DNA of 64,000 bases from Gammaproteobacteria bacterium (GCA_029884165.1 JAOUIH010000003.1:1-64000), one strand, 5' to 3'. Positions 42,332 to 52,528 are shown, numbered from the stretch's first letter. A program made the numbers and translations. The notes: generated by a model not told the origin, from the sequence alone.

Positions 42332-44254
42332 TCAGGAGGCGTTGCAACGCGTGCGGACTTCCTCGGTCAGTGCGCCAATCGCTTCGACTAGGGAGACGAC
42401 TTGCTGCTGATTGGACCCGAGCCGACGCAGGGCCACAGTGCGCTGCTCGATCTCGCGCTGACCGACGGCCATCAGCACCGGGATCTTGGCGACACTGTGC
42501 TCACGAACCTTGTAGGAAATCTTCTCGTTGCGCAGGTCAGCCTCGGCGCTCAGGCCGGCTTCCTGCAGTTCACCTACGACCTCGCTCGCGTACGAGTCCG
42601 CTTCGGAGGTGATCGTCAGCACCTTGACCTGAGTAGGCGCGAGCCAGAGGGGCAGGTTGCCGGCATGGTGTTCCAGGAGAATGCCCAGGAAACGCTCCAG
42701 CGATCCGAAAATCGCCCGGTGCAACAGGACAGGTGTCCGCTTCTGGCCGTCCTCGCTGACGTAAGTGGCGCCAAGCCTCGAAGGCAGGTTCAGGTCGACC
42801 TGGTGCGTGCCGCACTGCCAGTCGCGACCGATCGCGTCGCGCAGGACAAATTCCAGCTTGGGACCGTAGAAGGCGCCTTCGCCGGGATTGTAGGTGTAGT
42901 CGAGACCGGTTACGTCGAGCGCTTTTTTCAGGGCCGCCTCCGCCTGGTCCCAGACAGCGTCGTCGCCGACCCGCACCGTCGGTCGATCGGCGAATTTTAC
43001 GCGTACGTCCTCGAAGCCGAAGTCACGGTAGATGCCGAGGATCAGGTTGCAGACGGCGACCGTTTCGTCCGTGATCTGCTCTGGCGTGCAGAAGATGTGC
43101 GCATCGTCCTGGGTGAACGCGCGCACGCGCAGCATGCCGTGCAGGGCGCCGGATGGCTCGTACCGATGCACCTTGCCGAACTCGGACAGGCGGCAGGGCA
43201 GGTCGCGATAGCTCTTGATGCCCTGCTTGAAGACCTGCACGTGGCCGGGGCAATTCATGGGCTTGATCGCGAAATTGCGGCCGTCCTCGGTTTCGGTCGT
43301 AAACATGTTTTCGTGGAAAGACTCCCAGTGTCCCGAAGCCTCCCATAGCGAGCGATCCATGAGTTCCGGAGTGTTCACCTCGAGGTAACCTGCCTCGATC
43401 TGACGCTTGCGCATGTAATCGACCAGTTTCCGGAACAATCGCCATCCCTGCGGATGCCAGAACACCGCACCCGGCGCTTCTTCCTGGAAGTGGAACAGAT
43501 CCATGATGCGGCCGAGCCGACGATGATCGCGCTTTTCCGCCTCCTCCAGTCGGTGCAGGTATTCCTTCAGCTGCTTGTCCGAAGCCCACGCGGTCCCGTA
43601 GACGCGTTGCAGCATCGCATTGCGAGAGTCTCCGCGCCAGTAGGCCCCGGATACTCGCAGCAGTCGGAAGGCCTTGCCGAGCCGGCCTGTCGACGGCAGG
43701 TGCGGGCCGCGGCACAGGTCGATGAACTTGCCCTGCCGATACAGGGTAATCTGTTCATCCACCGGGATGTCTTCGATGATCTCTGCCTTGTACTCTTCGC
43801 CCTGCGCGCGGAAGAATCGAACCGCTTCGTCCCGGTCCCAGACCTCGCGCTCGACGGCTTCGTCCCGCTGCACAATCTCTTTCATCCGCTCTTCGATCTT
43901 CGCGAGGTCTTCCTCGGTAAAGGGTTCGTCGCGGGCGAAGTCGTAGTAAAAGCCGTTTTCTATCGCAGGACCGATCGTTACCTGGGTCTCCGGCCACAGC
44001 TCCTTGACCGCTTCGGCCAGCACATGCGCCGCGTCGTGCCGCAGAATCTCGATGCCATCGTCGCTATCGCGGGTGACGATTTCGATAGCCGCGTCGCTGT
44101 CCAGCTCACGCGTCAGGTCCCACAGCTGGCCGTCGACACGTATCGCCACTGCGTCGCGTGCGAGGTTTCGGGAAATGTCGGCCGCAATAGCGGCCCCGGT
44201 AACGGGAGCGTCGTAATGACGGTCGGAGCCGTCCGGCAGCTTTATCTTCGGCAT
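42332..44254 (-). CDS. thrS: Threonyl-tRNA synthetase
   Basis: This class II aminoacyl-tRNA synthetase charges tRNA-Thr. It is 640 residues from ATG 44254 (E. coli 642); a TTG at 44281 would add 9 unlikely residues. It shows the TGS domain ([20 protein letters not shown]), the editing domain with [10 protein letters not shown] and [16 protein letters not shown], and the catalytic core with motif 2 [21 protein letters not shown] and zinc ligands around MNCPGHV. An anticodon-binding domain ends the protein ([20 protein letters not shown]). The infC-rpmI-rplT genes that usually follow thrS are not present here. Confidence 0.97.
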   Translation of the reverse strand: MPKIKLPDGSDRHYDAPVTGAAIAADISRNLARDAVAIRVDGQLWDLTRELDSDAAIEIVTRDSDDGIEILRHDAAHVLAEAVKELWPETQVTIGPAIENGFYYDFARDEPFTEEDLAKIEERMKEIVQRDEAVEREVWDRDEAVRFFRAQGEEYKAEIIEDIPVDEQITLYRQGKFIDLCRGPHLPSTGRLGKAFRLLRVSGAYWRGDSRNAMLQRVYGTAWASDKQLKEYLHRLEEAEKRDHRRLGRIMDLFHFQEEAPGAVFWHPQGWRLFRKLVDYMRKRQIEAGYLEVNTPELMDRSLWEASGHWESFHENMFTTETEDGRNFAIKPMNCPGHVQVFKQGIKSYRDLPCRLSEFGKVHRYEPSGALHGMLRVRAFTQDDAHIFCTPEQITDETVAVCNLILGIYRDFGFEDVRVKFADRPTVRVGDDAVWDQAEAALKKALDVTGLDYTYNPGEGAFYGPKLEFVLRDAIGRDWQCGTHQVDLNLPSRLGATYVSEDGQKRTPVLLHRAIFGSLERFLGILLEHHAGNLPLWLAPTQVKVLTITSEADSYASEVVGELQEAGLSAEADLRNEKISYKVREHSVAKIPVLMAVGQREIEQRTVALRRLGSNQQQVVSLVEAIGALTEEVRTRCNAS

Positions 44255-44391
44255 GAATTTGCGGTCTTTCTGGAGTTTCAAGGTGCGGTTCGAGGCGCGC
44301 TATTGTACCCGAAAGCCGCCTGACTGCTATCCGAAAGCCCACCCCGAATCATGTACAATTCGTGGCTCCCGCTAGACCAGATGCCTAGTCC

Positions 44392-44892
44392 ATGACTGAC
44401 GCCCGCCCGGGAGATACGTTGCCGAATTCGCGGCATGACCATCGGCTCTGTGTAAGCCAGGCGCTCGAGACAGCCGAGCGACTCTGCCGCGAACGAGGAC
44501 TCCGTTTCACGAAGCTCAGGCGCCAGGTCCTGCAGCTCGTCTGGGACAGCCACAAGCCCGTCGGGGCCTACGACATACTCGACAGCCTGCAGCGGGACGG
44601 CAAGCGGGCCGCGCCTCCGACCGTGTATCGTGCCCTCGAGTTCCTGATCGAGGCCGACCTGGTTCATCGGCTGGATACCCTGAACGCCTTTGTCGGTTGC
44701 CCGGACCCATTGAGTTCGCACCGCGGCCAGTTCCTCATTTGCCGGGAGTGTCGCAGCGTCGCCGAGCTGGATGACGCGGAAATCAACTCCCTGGTCCAGA
44801 GGAAGGCGGCAGGCCTCGGGTTTACCGCAATTCGGCAGATGCTGGAAATCCAGGGCCTGTGCAGCAGTTGCCGCGGGTCGGTCCGGGCCTGA
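44392..44892 (+). CDS. zur: Fur family metal-responsive repressor, Zur-like
   Basis: The 166-residue Fur-type regulator has a winged helix (LRFTKLRRQVLQLVWDSHKP with PTVYRALEFLIEADLVHRLD) and a metal-binding dimerisation domain. Cys pairs lie in ICRECRS and CSSCRGS. The lack of the HHDH-type site and the AYDILDSLQ stretch favour the zinc-responsive Zur subgroup over Fur. The start is ATG 44392, divergent from thrS by 137 bases. No zinc transporter gene is adjacent, so the metal is inferred. Confidence 0.85.
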   Translation: MTDARPGDTLPNSRHDHRLCVSQALETAERLCRERGLRFTKLRRQVLQLVWDSHKPVGAYDILDSLQRDGKRAAPPTVYRALEFLIEADLVHRLDTLNAFVGCPDPLSSHRGQFLICRECRSVAELDDAEINSLVQRKAAGLGFTAIRQMLEIQGLCSSCRGSVRA

Positions 44893-44973
44893 CTCTCCGG
44901 TTTGACGCAACGCGCCAGAAAGCGGCGGATCACGTACAATACCGGGCTTTTCGGACCCCCCTACGGCCAGGCC

Positions 44974-46656
44974 ATGAGTGACGAACAGCCCCGGGATTTC
45001 ATCCGGCAGATCATTGACGAAGACGTTGGAAGCGGCAAGCACGCTAGTGCTGTCGTGACGCGCTTCCCGCCGGAGCCGAACGGCTATCTGCATATCGGTC
45101 ACGCGAAGTCTATTTGCCTGAATTTCGGCGTCGCCGGGGAGCACGGCGGCAAGACGTTTCTGCGGCTCGACGACACGAATCCGGGCAAGGAAAGCGAAGA
45201 GTATGTCGAGGCGATAAAGCGCGACGTGCACTGGCTGGGATTCGACTGGGGCGACAGGCTCACCCACGCATCCGACTACTTCGACCAGCTTTACGAGGCG
45301 GCCGAGCAACTCGTCAGGCAGGGTGCTGCGTATGTCGACAGCCTGAGCGCCGAAGAGATCCGGGCTCACCGCGGCACGCTGACAGAGGCGGGTCGGGAGA
45401 GCCCGTACCGGAATCGAAGCGTGGAGGAAAATCTCGGACTGCTGCGCCGGATGCGTGCGGGCGAGTTTGGTGACGGCGAGCATATTCTGCGGGCCAGGAT
45501 CGACATGTCGTCACCCAACATCAATATGCGTGACCCGGCCATGTACCGTATCCGGCACATCAGTCACCAGCGTACCGGTGACAAGTGGTGCATCTATCCG
45601 ATGTACGATTTTGCACATTGCCTGTCGGACGCGTTCGAGGGGATTACACATTCACTGTGCACGCTTGAATTCGAGGACCACCGGCCGCTCTATGACTGGT
45701 TTATCGACCAGGTCGATCCCGAGCACCGGCCCAGGCAGATCGAATTCTCCCGTCTCAACCTGGCGTACGCCCTGACGAGCAAGCGCAAACTCAATTTTCT
45801 CGTCAGCGAGGGAATCGTCAGCGGTTGGGATGATCCCCGCCTGGCAACGATATCCGGCCTGCGGCGCCGTGGTTATCCGCCCGCTGCCATACGCGACTTC
45901 TGCCGGCGCGTGGGCATCACGAAGAAAGAAAACATCATCGAGATGGCGCTGCTGGAGAACAGCGTGCGGGAGGTGCTCGACCTGGAAACGGAGCGCCGGA
46001 TGGCGGTCCTGAAGCCCCTTAAGATCGTCATCACGAATTTCGAGGAAGGCCGGGTCGAACAGATGTCTGCCCAGAATCACCCGAACCGGCCGGAGCTGGG
46101 CAGCCGGGAAGTTCCGTTCTCGAGGGAGGTTTTCATCGAGCGCGACGACTTCATGGAAGTCGCGCCCCGCAAGTTTTTTCGGCTGAAGCCGGGCGGTGAG
46201 GTGCGCTTGCGATACGCGTACATAATCCGCTGTGACGAGGTCGTCAAGGATGCGGCCGGCGAGGTCGTCGAACTCCGTTGCAGCTATGATCCGGCGACGC
46301 GCAGCGGTTCGGAAACCAGCGATCGCAAGGTCAAGGGCACGATCCACTGGGTATCGGGCGCGCATGCAAGGCGAGCGGAAGTAAGGCTCTACGACAGGCT
46401 GTTCCAGGTGGCGGACCCGGGAGCCGTCGAGAATGTGCTGGATGCGCTGAACCCGAACTCGCTCGAAGTCGTCGAGGCGATGCTGGAGCCGGCGCTGGCA
46501 GCGGTACGGCCCGGTGCAAGCTTCCAGTTCGAACGCCTGGGCTACTTCTGTGCCGACAGCGTCGAGCACGGCGAGGACCGGCCGGTGTTTAATCGGGTTG
46601 TTACGTTGAGGGATAGTTGGGCCAAGCTGGAACAACAGGCCCTGCACTCCGCCTAA
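44974..46656 (+). CDS. glnS: Glutaminyl-tRNA synthetase
   Basis: This class I aminoacyl-tRNA synthetase charges tRNA-Gln with glutamine. It is 560 residues from ATG 44974 (E. coli 554); the frame is open upstream to 44902 but without similarity. The HIGH motif is in [17 protein letters not shown], and the KMSKS counterpart is [11 protein letters not shown]. The beta-barrel anticodon domain includes [20 protein letters not shown] and [16 protein letters not shown]. It converges on the SAM hydrolase gene with a hairpin between them. Confidence 0.97.
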   Translation: MSDEQPRDFIRQIIDEDVGSGKHASAVVTRFPPEPNGYLHIGHAKSICLNFGVAGEHGGKTFLRLDDTNPGKESEEYVEAIKRDVHWLGFDWGDRLTHASDYFDQLYEAAEQLVRQGAAYVDSLSAEEIRAHRGTLTEAGRESPYRNRSVEENLGLLRRMRAGEFGDGEHILRARIDMSSPNINMRDPAMYRIRHISHQRTGDKWCIYPMYDFAHCLSDAFEGITHSLCTLEFEDHRPLYDWFIDQVDPEHRPRQIEFSRLNLAYALTSKRKLNFLVSEGIVSGWDDPRLATISGLRRRGYPPAAIRDFCRRVGITKKENIIEMALLENSVREVLDLETERRMAVLKPLKIVITNFEEGRVEQMSAQNHPNRPELGSREVPFSREVFIERDDFMEVAPRKFFRLKPGGEVRLRYAYIIRCDEVVKDAAGEVVELRCSYDPATRSGSETSDRKVKGTIHWVSGAHARRAEVRLYDRLFQVADPGAVENVLDALNPNSLEVVEAMLEPALAAVRPGASFQFERLGYFCADSVEHGEDRPVFNRVVTLRDSWAKLEQQALHSA

Positions 46657-46693
46657 GGGGCCCGGCGCAGGTCCGGGCGGCGGTACTAAAGGT

Positions 46694-46740
46694 CAGTCCG
46701 CCTCGGGCACGGCGAAACAACGGACAGGGCAGGCGGACTG
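46694..46740. terminator. Inverted repeat between convergent glnS and SAM hydrolase genes
   Basis: CAGTCCGCCT (46694-46703) and AGGCGGACTG (46731-46740) are perfect 10-bp arms around 27 bases. A smaller GCCCGG/CCGGGC pair lies just before. The placement in the 90-base convergent gap suits a bidirectional terminator. There is no T-run on either strand, so the mechanism is uncertain. Confidence 0.4.
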
Positions 46741-46746
46741 CGGGGG

Positions 46747-47550
46747 CTACTTCGGCGCCGCCGAGTCGTTGACGACGACCGGTGCCCCGCGGTCTACGCC
46801 CAGCCCTTCGGCGGCGCTGCCTTCCGCGCGCGCGATTTCGAGGACGCCGAAAGAATTGACCAGCCCGAGATAGCTGCCCGGTACCGCCCGGCCGTAAGTG
46901 GCTTTCATTTCGATGCGATGGCCCGCCAGGCTGACAACGGGATGGTGCATTGCCGCGATCAATTCGCCTTCGATGTTGCTGATCAGGTTGCCGAAGGTGT
47001 CGATCGTTACGACTACGCCGCTGACCCGGCCGCGGTCAGCGATCGGGTCGTCGAGCCAGCTCGGCGCCCAGTCCCGGAACGGCTGGCCGACGTCGGACGC
47101 GCCGAGCCTGCCCGCGGCGATCTCGGCGGCAACGGGCGCAAACACGTCGCGCCCCTGGAAGGTCAGGCTCGGCGTCGGCAGGCACAGGCGCGAGAGACGT
47201 TTAGGGTCGAGCCGGTAAACGGCTACGTCCGGCTCCGACAGAACTGGCGCAAGCAGGCCGTTGTCGGGCGCAAGGAAACAATGCCCGCCGCACTCCGCCA
47301 CAATGATTTCGCGATCGGTGCCGACACCGGGATCGACGATGGCGATGTGGACGGTGCCCGCCGGGAAGTAGCGATACGATCGGCTGAGCCAGAACCCCGC
47401 CTCCGGCGGCCAGTGCGCCGGAATGTCGTGCGCAAGGTCCACGATCCTCGCGGCCGGGAAGCGCGTGAGGATTACTCCTTTCATGACGCCGGCGAACGGC
47501 CCCTTGTGGCCGAAGTCCGTCGTTATCGTGATGACTCCTGAGGACTGCAT
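46747..47550 (-). CDS. SAM hydroxide adenosyltransferase (DUF62/SAM hydrolase family)
   Basis: The 267-residue protein is of the fluorinase-related family that splits S-adenosylmethionine with water to adenosine and methionine. The typical opening is ITITTDFGHKGPFAGVMKGV, followed by HDIPAHWPPEAGFWLSRSY, VHIAIVDPGVGTDR and LAPDNGLLAPVL. The C-terminal beta domain contains DTFGNLISNI. It has the hydroxide-type, not the halogenase, context: no other halogenation genes are nearby. Its cellular role is not settled. It starts at ATG 47550 and follows the queuosine-precursor transporter gene on the same strand by about 50 bases. Confidence 0.92.
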   Translation of the reverse strand: MQSSGVITITTDFGHKGPFAGVMKGVILTRFPAARIVDLAHDIPAHWPPEAGFWLSRSYRYFPAGTVHIAIVDPGVGTDREIIVAECGGHCFLAPDNGLLAPVLSEPDVAVYRLDPKRLSRLCLPTPSLTFQGRDVFAPVAAEIAAGRLGASDVGQPFRDWAPSWLDDPIADRGRVSGVVVTIDTFGNLISNIEGELIAAMHHPVVSLAGHRIEMKATYGRAVPGSYLGLVNSFGVLEIARAEGSAAEGLGVDRGAPVVVNDSAAPK

Positions 47551-47600
47551 AGCCGCGCTCCCCTAGCTCGAAAGCAAATGATACCCGATGCCGCGACGTT

Positions 47601-48353
47601 TCAGGCCGTCTCCGGACGGCCACCGAAACGTCGTTCGTGCGACCACTTGGCCCAGTAGATGAATGCCGTGTCGATCAGCGCAATCGTTACTTTGAACCCG
47701 TATTTCACGGCGCCCAATTCGAGTGCCGTGCGCAGGTCGACGATGCCCCACCAGGTGACGAGCGAATAGACGATCGTATCAATTACCTGGGAACTCATCG
47801 TCGAGAGGTTGTTCCTGAGCCATAGCCAGCGCTCGCCGGTGATGCTCTTTATCTTGTGAAAAGCCCAGACATCGAAGCTCTGGCTGATGTAGTAAGCGAG
47901 CAGGGAGCCGACTACGAAACGGGGCGTGAAGTTGACTATAGTTGCGAACGCGTTGTGAATGTCACGCGAAAACCCGGCGGTACCCGGCCTGTCGCTGGGC
48001 TGATAGAGCAGCGCGAGACTGAGCATCATGACGACAATGACGCTCACGACGAATCCCATACGAACGGCCTTGTTCGCCTCTTCCTTGCCGAAGTTTTCGC
48101 TCAGGACGTCGGTAGCAAAGAAAATGCTCGAATAAAAGATGACACCCAGGCTCGTCTGGAAGCCGAAAATGACGGTCAGCTTCGGGCCCTGAAGGTTTGC
48201 GAGCAGGATCGCCGTGGCGATCGCGACCTGCAGCCCGGCTTTGCCGAAAAAGCGATACAGCAGGACAGTGAAGCCCAGGTCCGCGATCAGCGTGGTCAGC
48301 CAGAGCGCCTCCTGGTTGTGCAGAAAAAACTGGCTCAGGCTATCAGGAAACAT
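47601..48353 (-). CDS. yhhQ: Queuosine precursor transporter (YhhQ family)
   Basis: The 250-residue inner-membrane protein of the VUT/YhhQ family imports preQ0 or preQ1. It has about six hydrophobic segments, the SSIFFATDVLSENFGKEEANKAV block, TPRFVVGSLLAYYISQSFDV and NNLSTMSSQVIDTIVYSL. These are typical conserved parts of the family. Together with queF at the left end of the window it suggests both salvage and synthesis of queuosine precursors. The start is ATG 48353. Confidence 0.92.
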   Translation of the reverse strand: MFPDSLSQFFLHNQEALWLTTLIADLGFTVLLYRFFGKAGLQVAIATAILLANLQGPKLTVIFGFQTSLGVIFYSSIFFATDVLSENFGKEEANKAVRMGFVVSVIVVMMLSLALLYQPSDRPGTAGFSRDIHNAFATIVNFTPRFVVGSLLAYYISQSFDVWAFHKIKSITGERWLWLRNNLSTMSSQVIDTIVYSLVTWWGIVDLRTALELGAVKYGFKVTIALIDTAFIYWAKWSHERRFGGRPETA

Positions 48354-48402
48354 GCGTCCGCCCCCGGCGGGACCTGCGCGCCCGCCGGTCCCCGGTAGGG
48401 AG

Positions 48403-49533
48403 TCAGCTCAGCGCGACGTAGCGGTCCAGGTGGTAATCCGCGTTGCCGAACAGTATGCCTATACTGGTCAGTCGCTTGAAATAATGCGCGACGTCGAGCT
48501 CCCAGGTTACGCCCATGCCGCCGTGAAGCTGGACGGCTTCCTCGCCGACGTGGCGGCCCGCCGTGCCGACCTGGTACTTGATGGCGCTGATGGCCTTCTG
48601 TCGATCGGCGTCAGAACCGTCGGCCAGCATGACGGCCCACATCAGCAGCGAGCGTGTCTGCTCGCACTCCATCAGCATGTCGACCATCCGGTGTTGCAGG
48701 GCCTGGAAGCTTCCGATCGGCACGCCGAACTGGATCCGATTCCTGGAGTATTCGACGGTCTTGTCATGCAACGTGCGCATGATGCCGACGGCCTCGGCAG
48801 CGATCGCCAGTGTAGCGTCGTCCAGCGCGTCAGACAGGACCGGGTAAGCCCGGCCGACTTCGCCAATGACGGAAGATTTTTCGACCAGCACGTCGCGGAG
48901 TTCAATCTCGGCAGCGCTGTGAGCGTCCACCGTCTTGTATGCCTTGCGTGTCAGCCCCTTCGCGTCCGACGGAACCACGAACAGGGTGATACCGTCTACG
49001 TCCGCCTGCTCACCCGACGTTCGCGCCGGAACGATCAGGAAGTCTGCCGCCCCGCCATTCAGCACCAGCGCCTTGCGGCCGCTGAGCCGGTAGCCCGCCC
49101 CGTCCGGAGTCGCGATCGTCGCAATGTCCGCGGCATCGAAGCGTCCCTGCGGTTCCGCAAATGCCAGCGCTGCCTGGGTCGTGCCGGCCATGATCCCCGC
49201 CAGCAACTCGGCTTTCTGTTTCTCGCTGCCTGCCCGCTTCAGGACGCCACCGGCGAGTACCACGTTGGCCAGGAACGGTTCGACCACCAGGCCGCGGCCG
49301 AACTGCTCCATGATCAGCATGAGTTCGACCGGGCCACCACCCAGCCCGCCGTCTTCCTCGCTAAATAGCGCGGCCGTGAGACCGAGGTCGGCGAATGCCT
49401 GCCATACGTCGTCGCTGAACCAGTCATCGCTTTCAGCAATGCTCATCCGCCGTTCGAAATCGTAATCCTGGTCGATGAAACGCGATACGCTGTCCGCGAG
49501 CATCGATTGTTCTTCTGTGATCGAAAAATCCAT
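48403..49533 (-). CDS. Acyl-CoA dehydrogenase, small-subunit type (PimD-like)
   Basis: The 376-residue flavin acyl-CoA dehydrogenase has an N-terminal helical domain (MDFSITEEQSMLADSVSRFI), a beta middle domain and a C-terminal helical domain ending in VQLHGGMGVTWELDVAHYFK. The sequence resembles the small subunit of two-subunit pimeloyl-CoA/dicarboxylyl-CoA dehydrogenases. The gene lies 38 bases downstream of a larger acyl-CoA dehydrogenase gene, as pimD does pimC. The substrate is not certain. The start is ATG 49533. Confidence 0.88.
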   Translation of the reverse strand: MDFSITEEQSMLADSVSRFIDQDYDFERRMSIAESDDWFSDDVWQAFADLGLTAALFSEEDGGLGGGPVELMLIMEQFGRGLVVEPFLANVVLAGGVLKRAGSEKQKAELLAGIMAGTTQAALAFAEPQGRFDAADIATIATPDGAGYRLSGRKALVLNGGAADFLIVPARTSGEQADVDGITLFVVPSDAKGLTRKAYKTVDAHSAAEIELRDVLVEKSSVIGEVGRAYPVLSDALDDATLAIAAEAVGIMRTLHDKTVEYSRNRIQFGVPIGSFQALQHRMVDMLMECEQTRSLLMWAVMLADGSDADRQKAISAIKYQVGTAGRHVGEEAVQLHGGMGVTWELDVAHYFKRLTSIGILFGNADYHLDRYVALS

Positions 49534-49570
49534 GTCCTGATCCTGGTCTGGTTATCGATACTGGCAGGGA

Positions 49571-50773
49571 TTAGAGGCCGAGCACGTGCTTGGCAATGAT
49601 GTTCTTCTGGATCTCGTTGGACCCGCCGTAGATCGATGCTTTCCGATTGTTGAAATAGCGCAGCGAGGTGGTCGTTTCCGAGCCGTGCCCGATGCGATCC
49701 TCCACTGGCAAATCGAGCACGTACTGGTCCGGAACGTAGGGCAGCGCGTAATAGCCGGCCGCTTCCAGGAACAGGACCTCGATCGCCTGTTGCACTTCGG
49801 TGCCCCGGATCTTCAGCAGCGACGATTCGGGACCGGGCGCCTTGCCGACCGCGACAGCCGCCAGGGTCCGAAGCTCGGTGTATTCGAGCGCCTTCAATTC
49901 GATTTCGACCGCCGCCATCTTGCGCACGAAGTTTGCGTCCTCGACCAGTGGGCGCCCGCCGTGTATAGGCTGCATGATCTTTTCGCGCAGCCGGGTGAGG
50001 CGATACTTGGAGCGCGCAACGCCGGCAATATTGGTGCGCTCGTGCTGCAGCAGTACCTTGCCGTAGGTCCAGCCCTTGCCCTCTTCGCCGATCAGGTTTT
50101 CGATCGGCACCCTGACATTCTCGAAATGTACTTCGTTGACTTCGCGCTCACCCTCGATCGTGATGATCGGTCGAACGGTCACGCCGGGCGTCTTCATGTC
50201 GATCAGGATGAAGCTGATTCCCTCCTGGCGCCGCGCCACGTCGGAGCTCGTGCGTACGAGGCAGAAGATCCAGTCGGCCAGATGGCCGAGTGTCGTCCAC
50301 GTCTTGGTGCCGTTGACGACATAATGGTCGCCGTCACGGTCGGCGCGCGTTTTCAGGGATGCGAGGTCCGACCCGGCGCCGGGCTCCGAGTAGCCCTGGC
50401 ACCACCAGACGTTGCTCGCGAGGATATCGGGCAGGAAGCGCTTCTTTTGTGCCTCGTTGCCGAAGGTATAGATGATCGGCCCGACCATTTTCACGCCGAA
50501 GGGCACCATGTCGGGCGCATTGGCATTGGCCATCTCGTTGGCGAAAATGTACCTCTGCACGGGGCTCCAGCCGGTGCCGCCGTATTCCACCGGCCAGCCG
50601 ATGGCGGCCCAGCCCTGCTGGTACAGCACCTTCTGCCAGCGGATGTAATCCTCGCGGCTCAGGGGCACGCCGGTGTCGGTCTTTTGCCGGATGTCCGCGG
50701 GGTATTTGTCCCGCAAAAACGTCCGTACTTCGTCCTGGAAACGCAGTTCCTCGGCGCTGAAATTCACATGCAT
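49571..50773 (-). CDS. Acyl-CoA dehydrogenase, large-subunit type (PimC-like)
   Basis: The 400-residue acyl-CoA dehydrogenase opens with MHVNFSAEELRFQDEVRTFL. It has YSEPGAGSDLASLKTRADRDG in the FAD/acyl-CoA middle domain and the C-terminal TSLRYFNNRKASIYGGSNEI followed by QKNIIAKHVLGL. It resembles the large subunit of pimeloyl-CoA dehydrogenase and related steroid/dicarboxylate enzymes. It is first of a two-gene unit with the small acyl-CoA dehydrogenase, and the pair probably forms a heteromer. It is divergent from moaA. The start is ATG 50773. Confidence 0.9.
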   Translation of the reverse strand: MHVNFSAEELRFQDEVRTFLRDKYPADIRQKTDTGVPLSREDYIRWQKVLYQQGWAAIGWPVEYGGTGWSPVQRYIFANEMANANAPDMVPFGVKMVGPIIYTFGNEAQKKRFLPDILASNVWWCQGYSEPGAGSDLASLKTRADRDGDHYVVNGTKTWTTLGHLADWIFCLVRTSSDVARRQEGISFILIDMKTPGVTVRPIITIEGEREVNEVHFENVRVPIENLIGEEGKGWTYGKVLLQHERTNIAGVARSKYRLTRLREKIMQPIHGGRPLVEDANFVRKMAAVEIELKALEYTELRTLAAVAVGKAPGPESSLLKIRGTEVQQAIEVLFLEAAGYYALPYVPDQYVLDLPVEDRIGHGSETTTSLRYFNNRKASIYGGSNEIQKNIIAKHVLGL

Positions 50774-50896
50774 CGGCGGGCCTTGTTCGTATTGGTGGAG
50801 GACTGGCCACGCGCCGGGCGCAGGGCTGCAACCCGGGGCGGCTCATGCAGTGCCCGGGCAGTATAACGGCCCATGTTGCGCTGCACAATAGAACCG

Positions 50897-50944
50897 GCGG
50901 GCGGGCGCCGCTGCCGCTCTGCCCGGCCGCCCGCAGTTACTTTT
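50897..50944 (+). promoter_or_regulatory. Long GC hairpin followed by TTTT in the moaA leader
   Basis: GCGGGCGG (50897-50904) and CCGCCCGC (50927-50934) form a perfect 8-bp stem around 22 bases. The plus strand then reads AGTTACTTTT to 50944. This lies 29 bases upstream of the moaA ATG in the 199-base divergent gap. It looks like an intrinsic terminator or attenuator in front of the molybdopterin operon. I could not match it to the known Moco RNA motif by eye. Confidence 0.35.
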
Positions 50945-50972
50945 CGCACCGCGATTCGGGCAGAATGCCCGG

Positions 50973-52037
50973 ATGGCGTCAGGTGCCCAGCATACAGACC
51001 GCGAGAACCGGGGAACGGTGACGGACCCGCGTGACCGGCTCGGGCGGCCGATCCGTGACCTGCGGATATCGTTGCTCGACCAGTGCAATTTCCGCTGCCC
51101 TTACTGCATGCCGGCAACGGAGTATCACGCGGATTACCAGTTTCTGTCGCGCCGCGAGCGCCTGACCCACGACGAGATCCTGCGCCTGGCGCGGATCGCC
51201 GTCGGGCTGGGGGTCACGAAGCTGCGCCTCACCGGCGGCGAACCCTTGCTCGACAAGAAAGTGGTGGGTCTCGTGAGCCGCCTGGCCGCGATAGAGGGTG
51301 TAGACGATTTCGCGCTGACCACGAACGGCATGCTGCTCGCGCCGCTGGCGCAGGACCTGGCCGCCGCCGGGCTGCGCCGTATCACGGTGAGCCTCGACAG
51401 CATGGACGAGGACGTGTTCCGGGCCATGAGCGGGTCCAGGGGCGAACTCGGCCAGGTCCTGGAAGGGATCGCGGCCGCGGAGCGAGCGGGGCTCCGCCCG
51501 ATCAAGATCAACACGGTCGTGCAGCGCGGCGTCAACGATCACACGCTGCTCGACCTGCTCGATCACTTCCGCGGCAGCGGCCACATCGTTCGCCTGATCG
51601 AGTACATGGACGTCGGCAACCGAAACAACTGGCGCTACGAACAGGTGATCCCCTCGCGCGAGATCCTGAAACTGATTCACGAACGCTGGCCGCTGCGCCC
51701 GGTCGACCCGAGGTATCAGGGCGAAGTCGCCCGTCGTTACAAATACCTCGACGGGCAGGGCGAAATCGGGTTCATCACGTCGGTGACGGAGCCTTTCTGC
51801 GGCAGCTGCAGCCGCGCGCGGCTGTCGGCAGACGGGGTGCTGTACACTTGCCTGTTTGCCGCGACCGGGACGAGCCTGCGCGAACCCCTGCGCAGCGGTG
51901 CAAGCGACGAGGACCTGGCCGACCTGCTGACACGGGTCTGGCTGGCGCGCAGCGACCGCTACAGCGAAGAGCGCAGGGTGCAGCGCCCGAGCGAGCAGGT
52001 GATCAACAAGGTCGAAATGTATCGGGTCGGCGGCTGA
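50973..52037 (+). CDS. moaA: GTP 3',8-cyclase MoaA
   Basis: This radical-SAM enzyme converts GTP to the cyclic intermediate on the way to cyclic pyranopterin monophosphate, the first step of molybdopterin synthesis. The 354-residue protein has the SAM-cluster motif CNFRCPYC near the N-terminus, LRLTGGEPLLDKKV, and the C-terminal cluster motif FCGSCSRARLSADGVLYTC. It ends in the conserved Gly-Gly. The start is ATG 50973. GTG 51018, preceded by GGGGAA, is a reasonable alternative. It leads the moaA-moaC-mobA-moaD-moaE operon. Confidence 0.96.
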   Translation: MASGAQHTDRENRGTVTDPRDRLGRPIRDLRISLLDQCNFRCPYCMPATEYHADYQFLSRRERLTHDEILRLARIAVGLGVTKLRLTGGEPLLDKKVVGLVSRLAAIEGVDDFALTTNGMLLAPLAQDLAAAGLRRITVSLDSMDEDVFRAMSGSRGELGQVLEGIAAAERAGLRPIKINTVVQRGVNDHTLLDLLDHFRGSGHIVRLIEYMDVGNRNNWRYEQVIPSREILKLIHERWPLRPVDPRYQGEVARRYKYLDGQGEIGFITSVTEPFCGSCSRARLSADGVLYTCLFAATGTSLREPLRSGASDEDLADLLTRVWLARSDRYSEERRVQRPSEQVINKVEMYRVGG

Positions 52038-52051
52038 CGCAAGGTATCCTG

Positions 52052-52528
52052 GTGAGCAAACTCTCGCATGTCGATTCGAACGATCGACCGACGATGGTCG
52101 ATGTAAGCCGCAAGCAGGCGACGGACCGGACGGCGCATGCACGCGCGGTCGTCGAATTCCCGCGGTCGCTGGCCGAGCGCCTGACCGACGGCGACATCCG
52201 CACCGCCAAGGGGCCGGTGTTCGCGACCGCAATCGTCGCGGGCGTCATGGCGGCGAAGAAAACGCACGAACTGATCCCGTTCTGTCATCCCCTGGGGCTG
52301 GACGACTGCAAGATCACGATAGAGATGGATGGTGGTACCCGCGCCGTCATCGACTGTGTCTGCAAGGTGCATCACCGGACCGGCGTCGAGATGGAGGCCC
52401 TGACTGGCGCCAGCATCGCGGCGCTGACGGTTTATGACATGTGCAAGGCGCTGTCCCACGACATACGGATCATCGAGACGCTGCTGGTGGCCAAGACCGG
52501 TGGCAAAAAGGACTTTCACCGTGCCTGA
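52052..52528 (+). CDS. moaC: Cyclic pyranopterin monophosphate synthase MoaC
   Basis: The 158-residue enzyme makes cyclic pyranopterin monophosphate with MoaA. The family core is clear: MVDVSRKQATDRTAHARAVV, the catalytic AKKTHELIPFCHPLGLDDCK, GVEMEALTGASIAALTVYD and the final KTGGKKDF. It starts at GTG 52052, 14 bases after moaA. The frame is open much further upstream only because it runs through moaA. It overlaps mobA by 8 bases. Confidence 0.96.
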   Translation: MSKLSHVDSNDRPTMVDVSRKQATDRTAHARAVVEFPRSLAERLTDGDIRTAKGPVFATAIVAGVMAAKKTHELIPFCHPLGLDDCKITIEMDGGTRAVIDCVCKVHHRTGVEMEALTGASIAALTVYDMCKALSHDIRIIETLLVAKTGGKKDFHRA

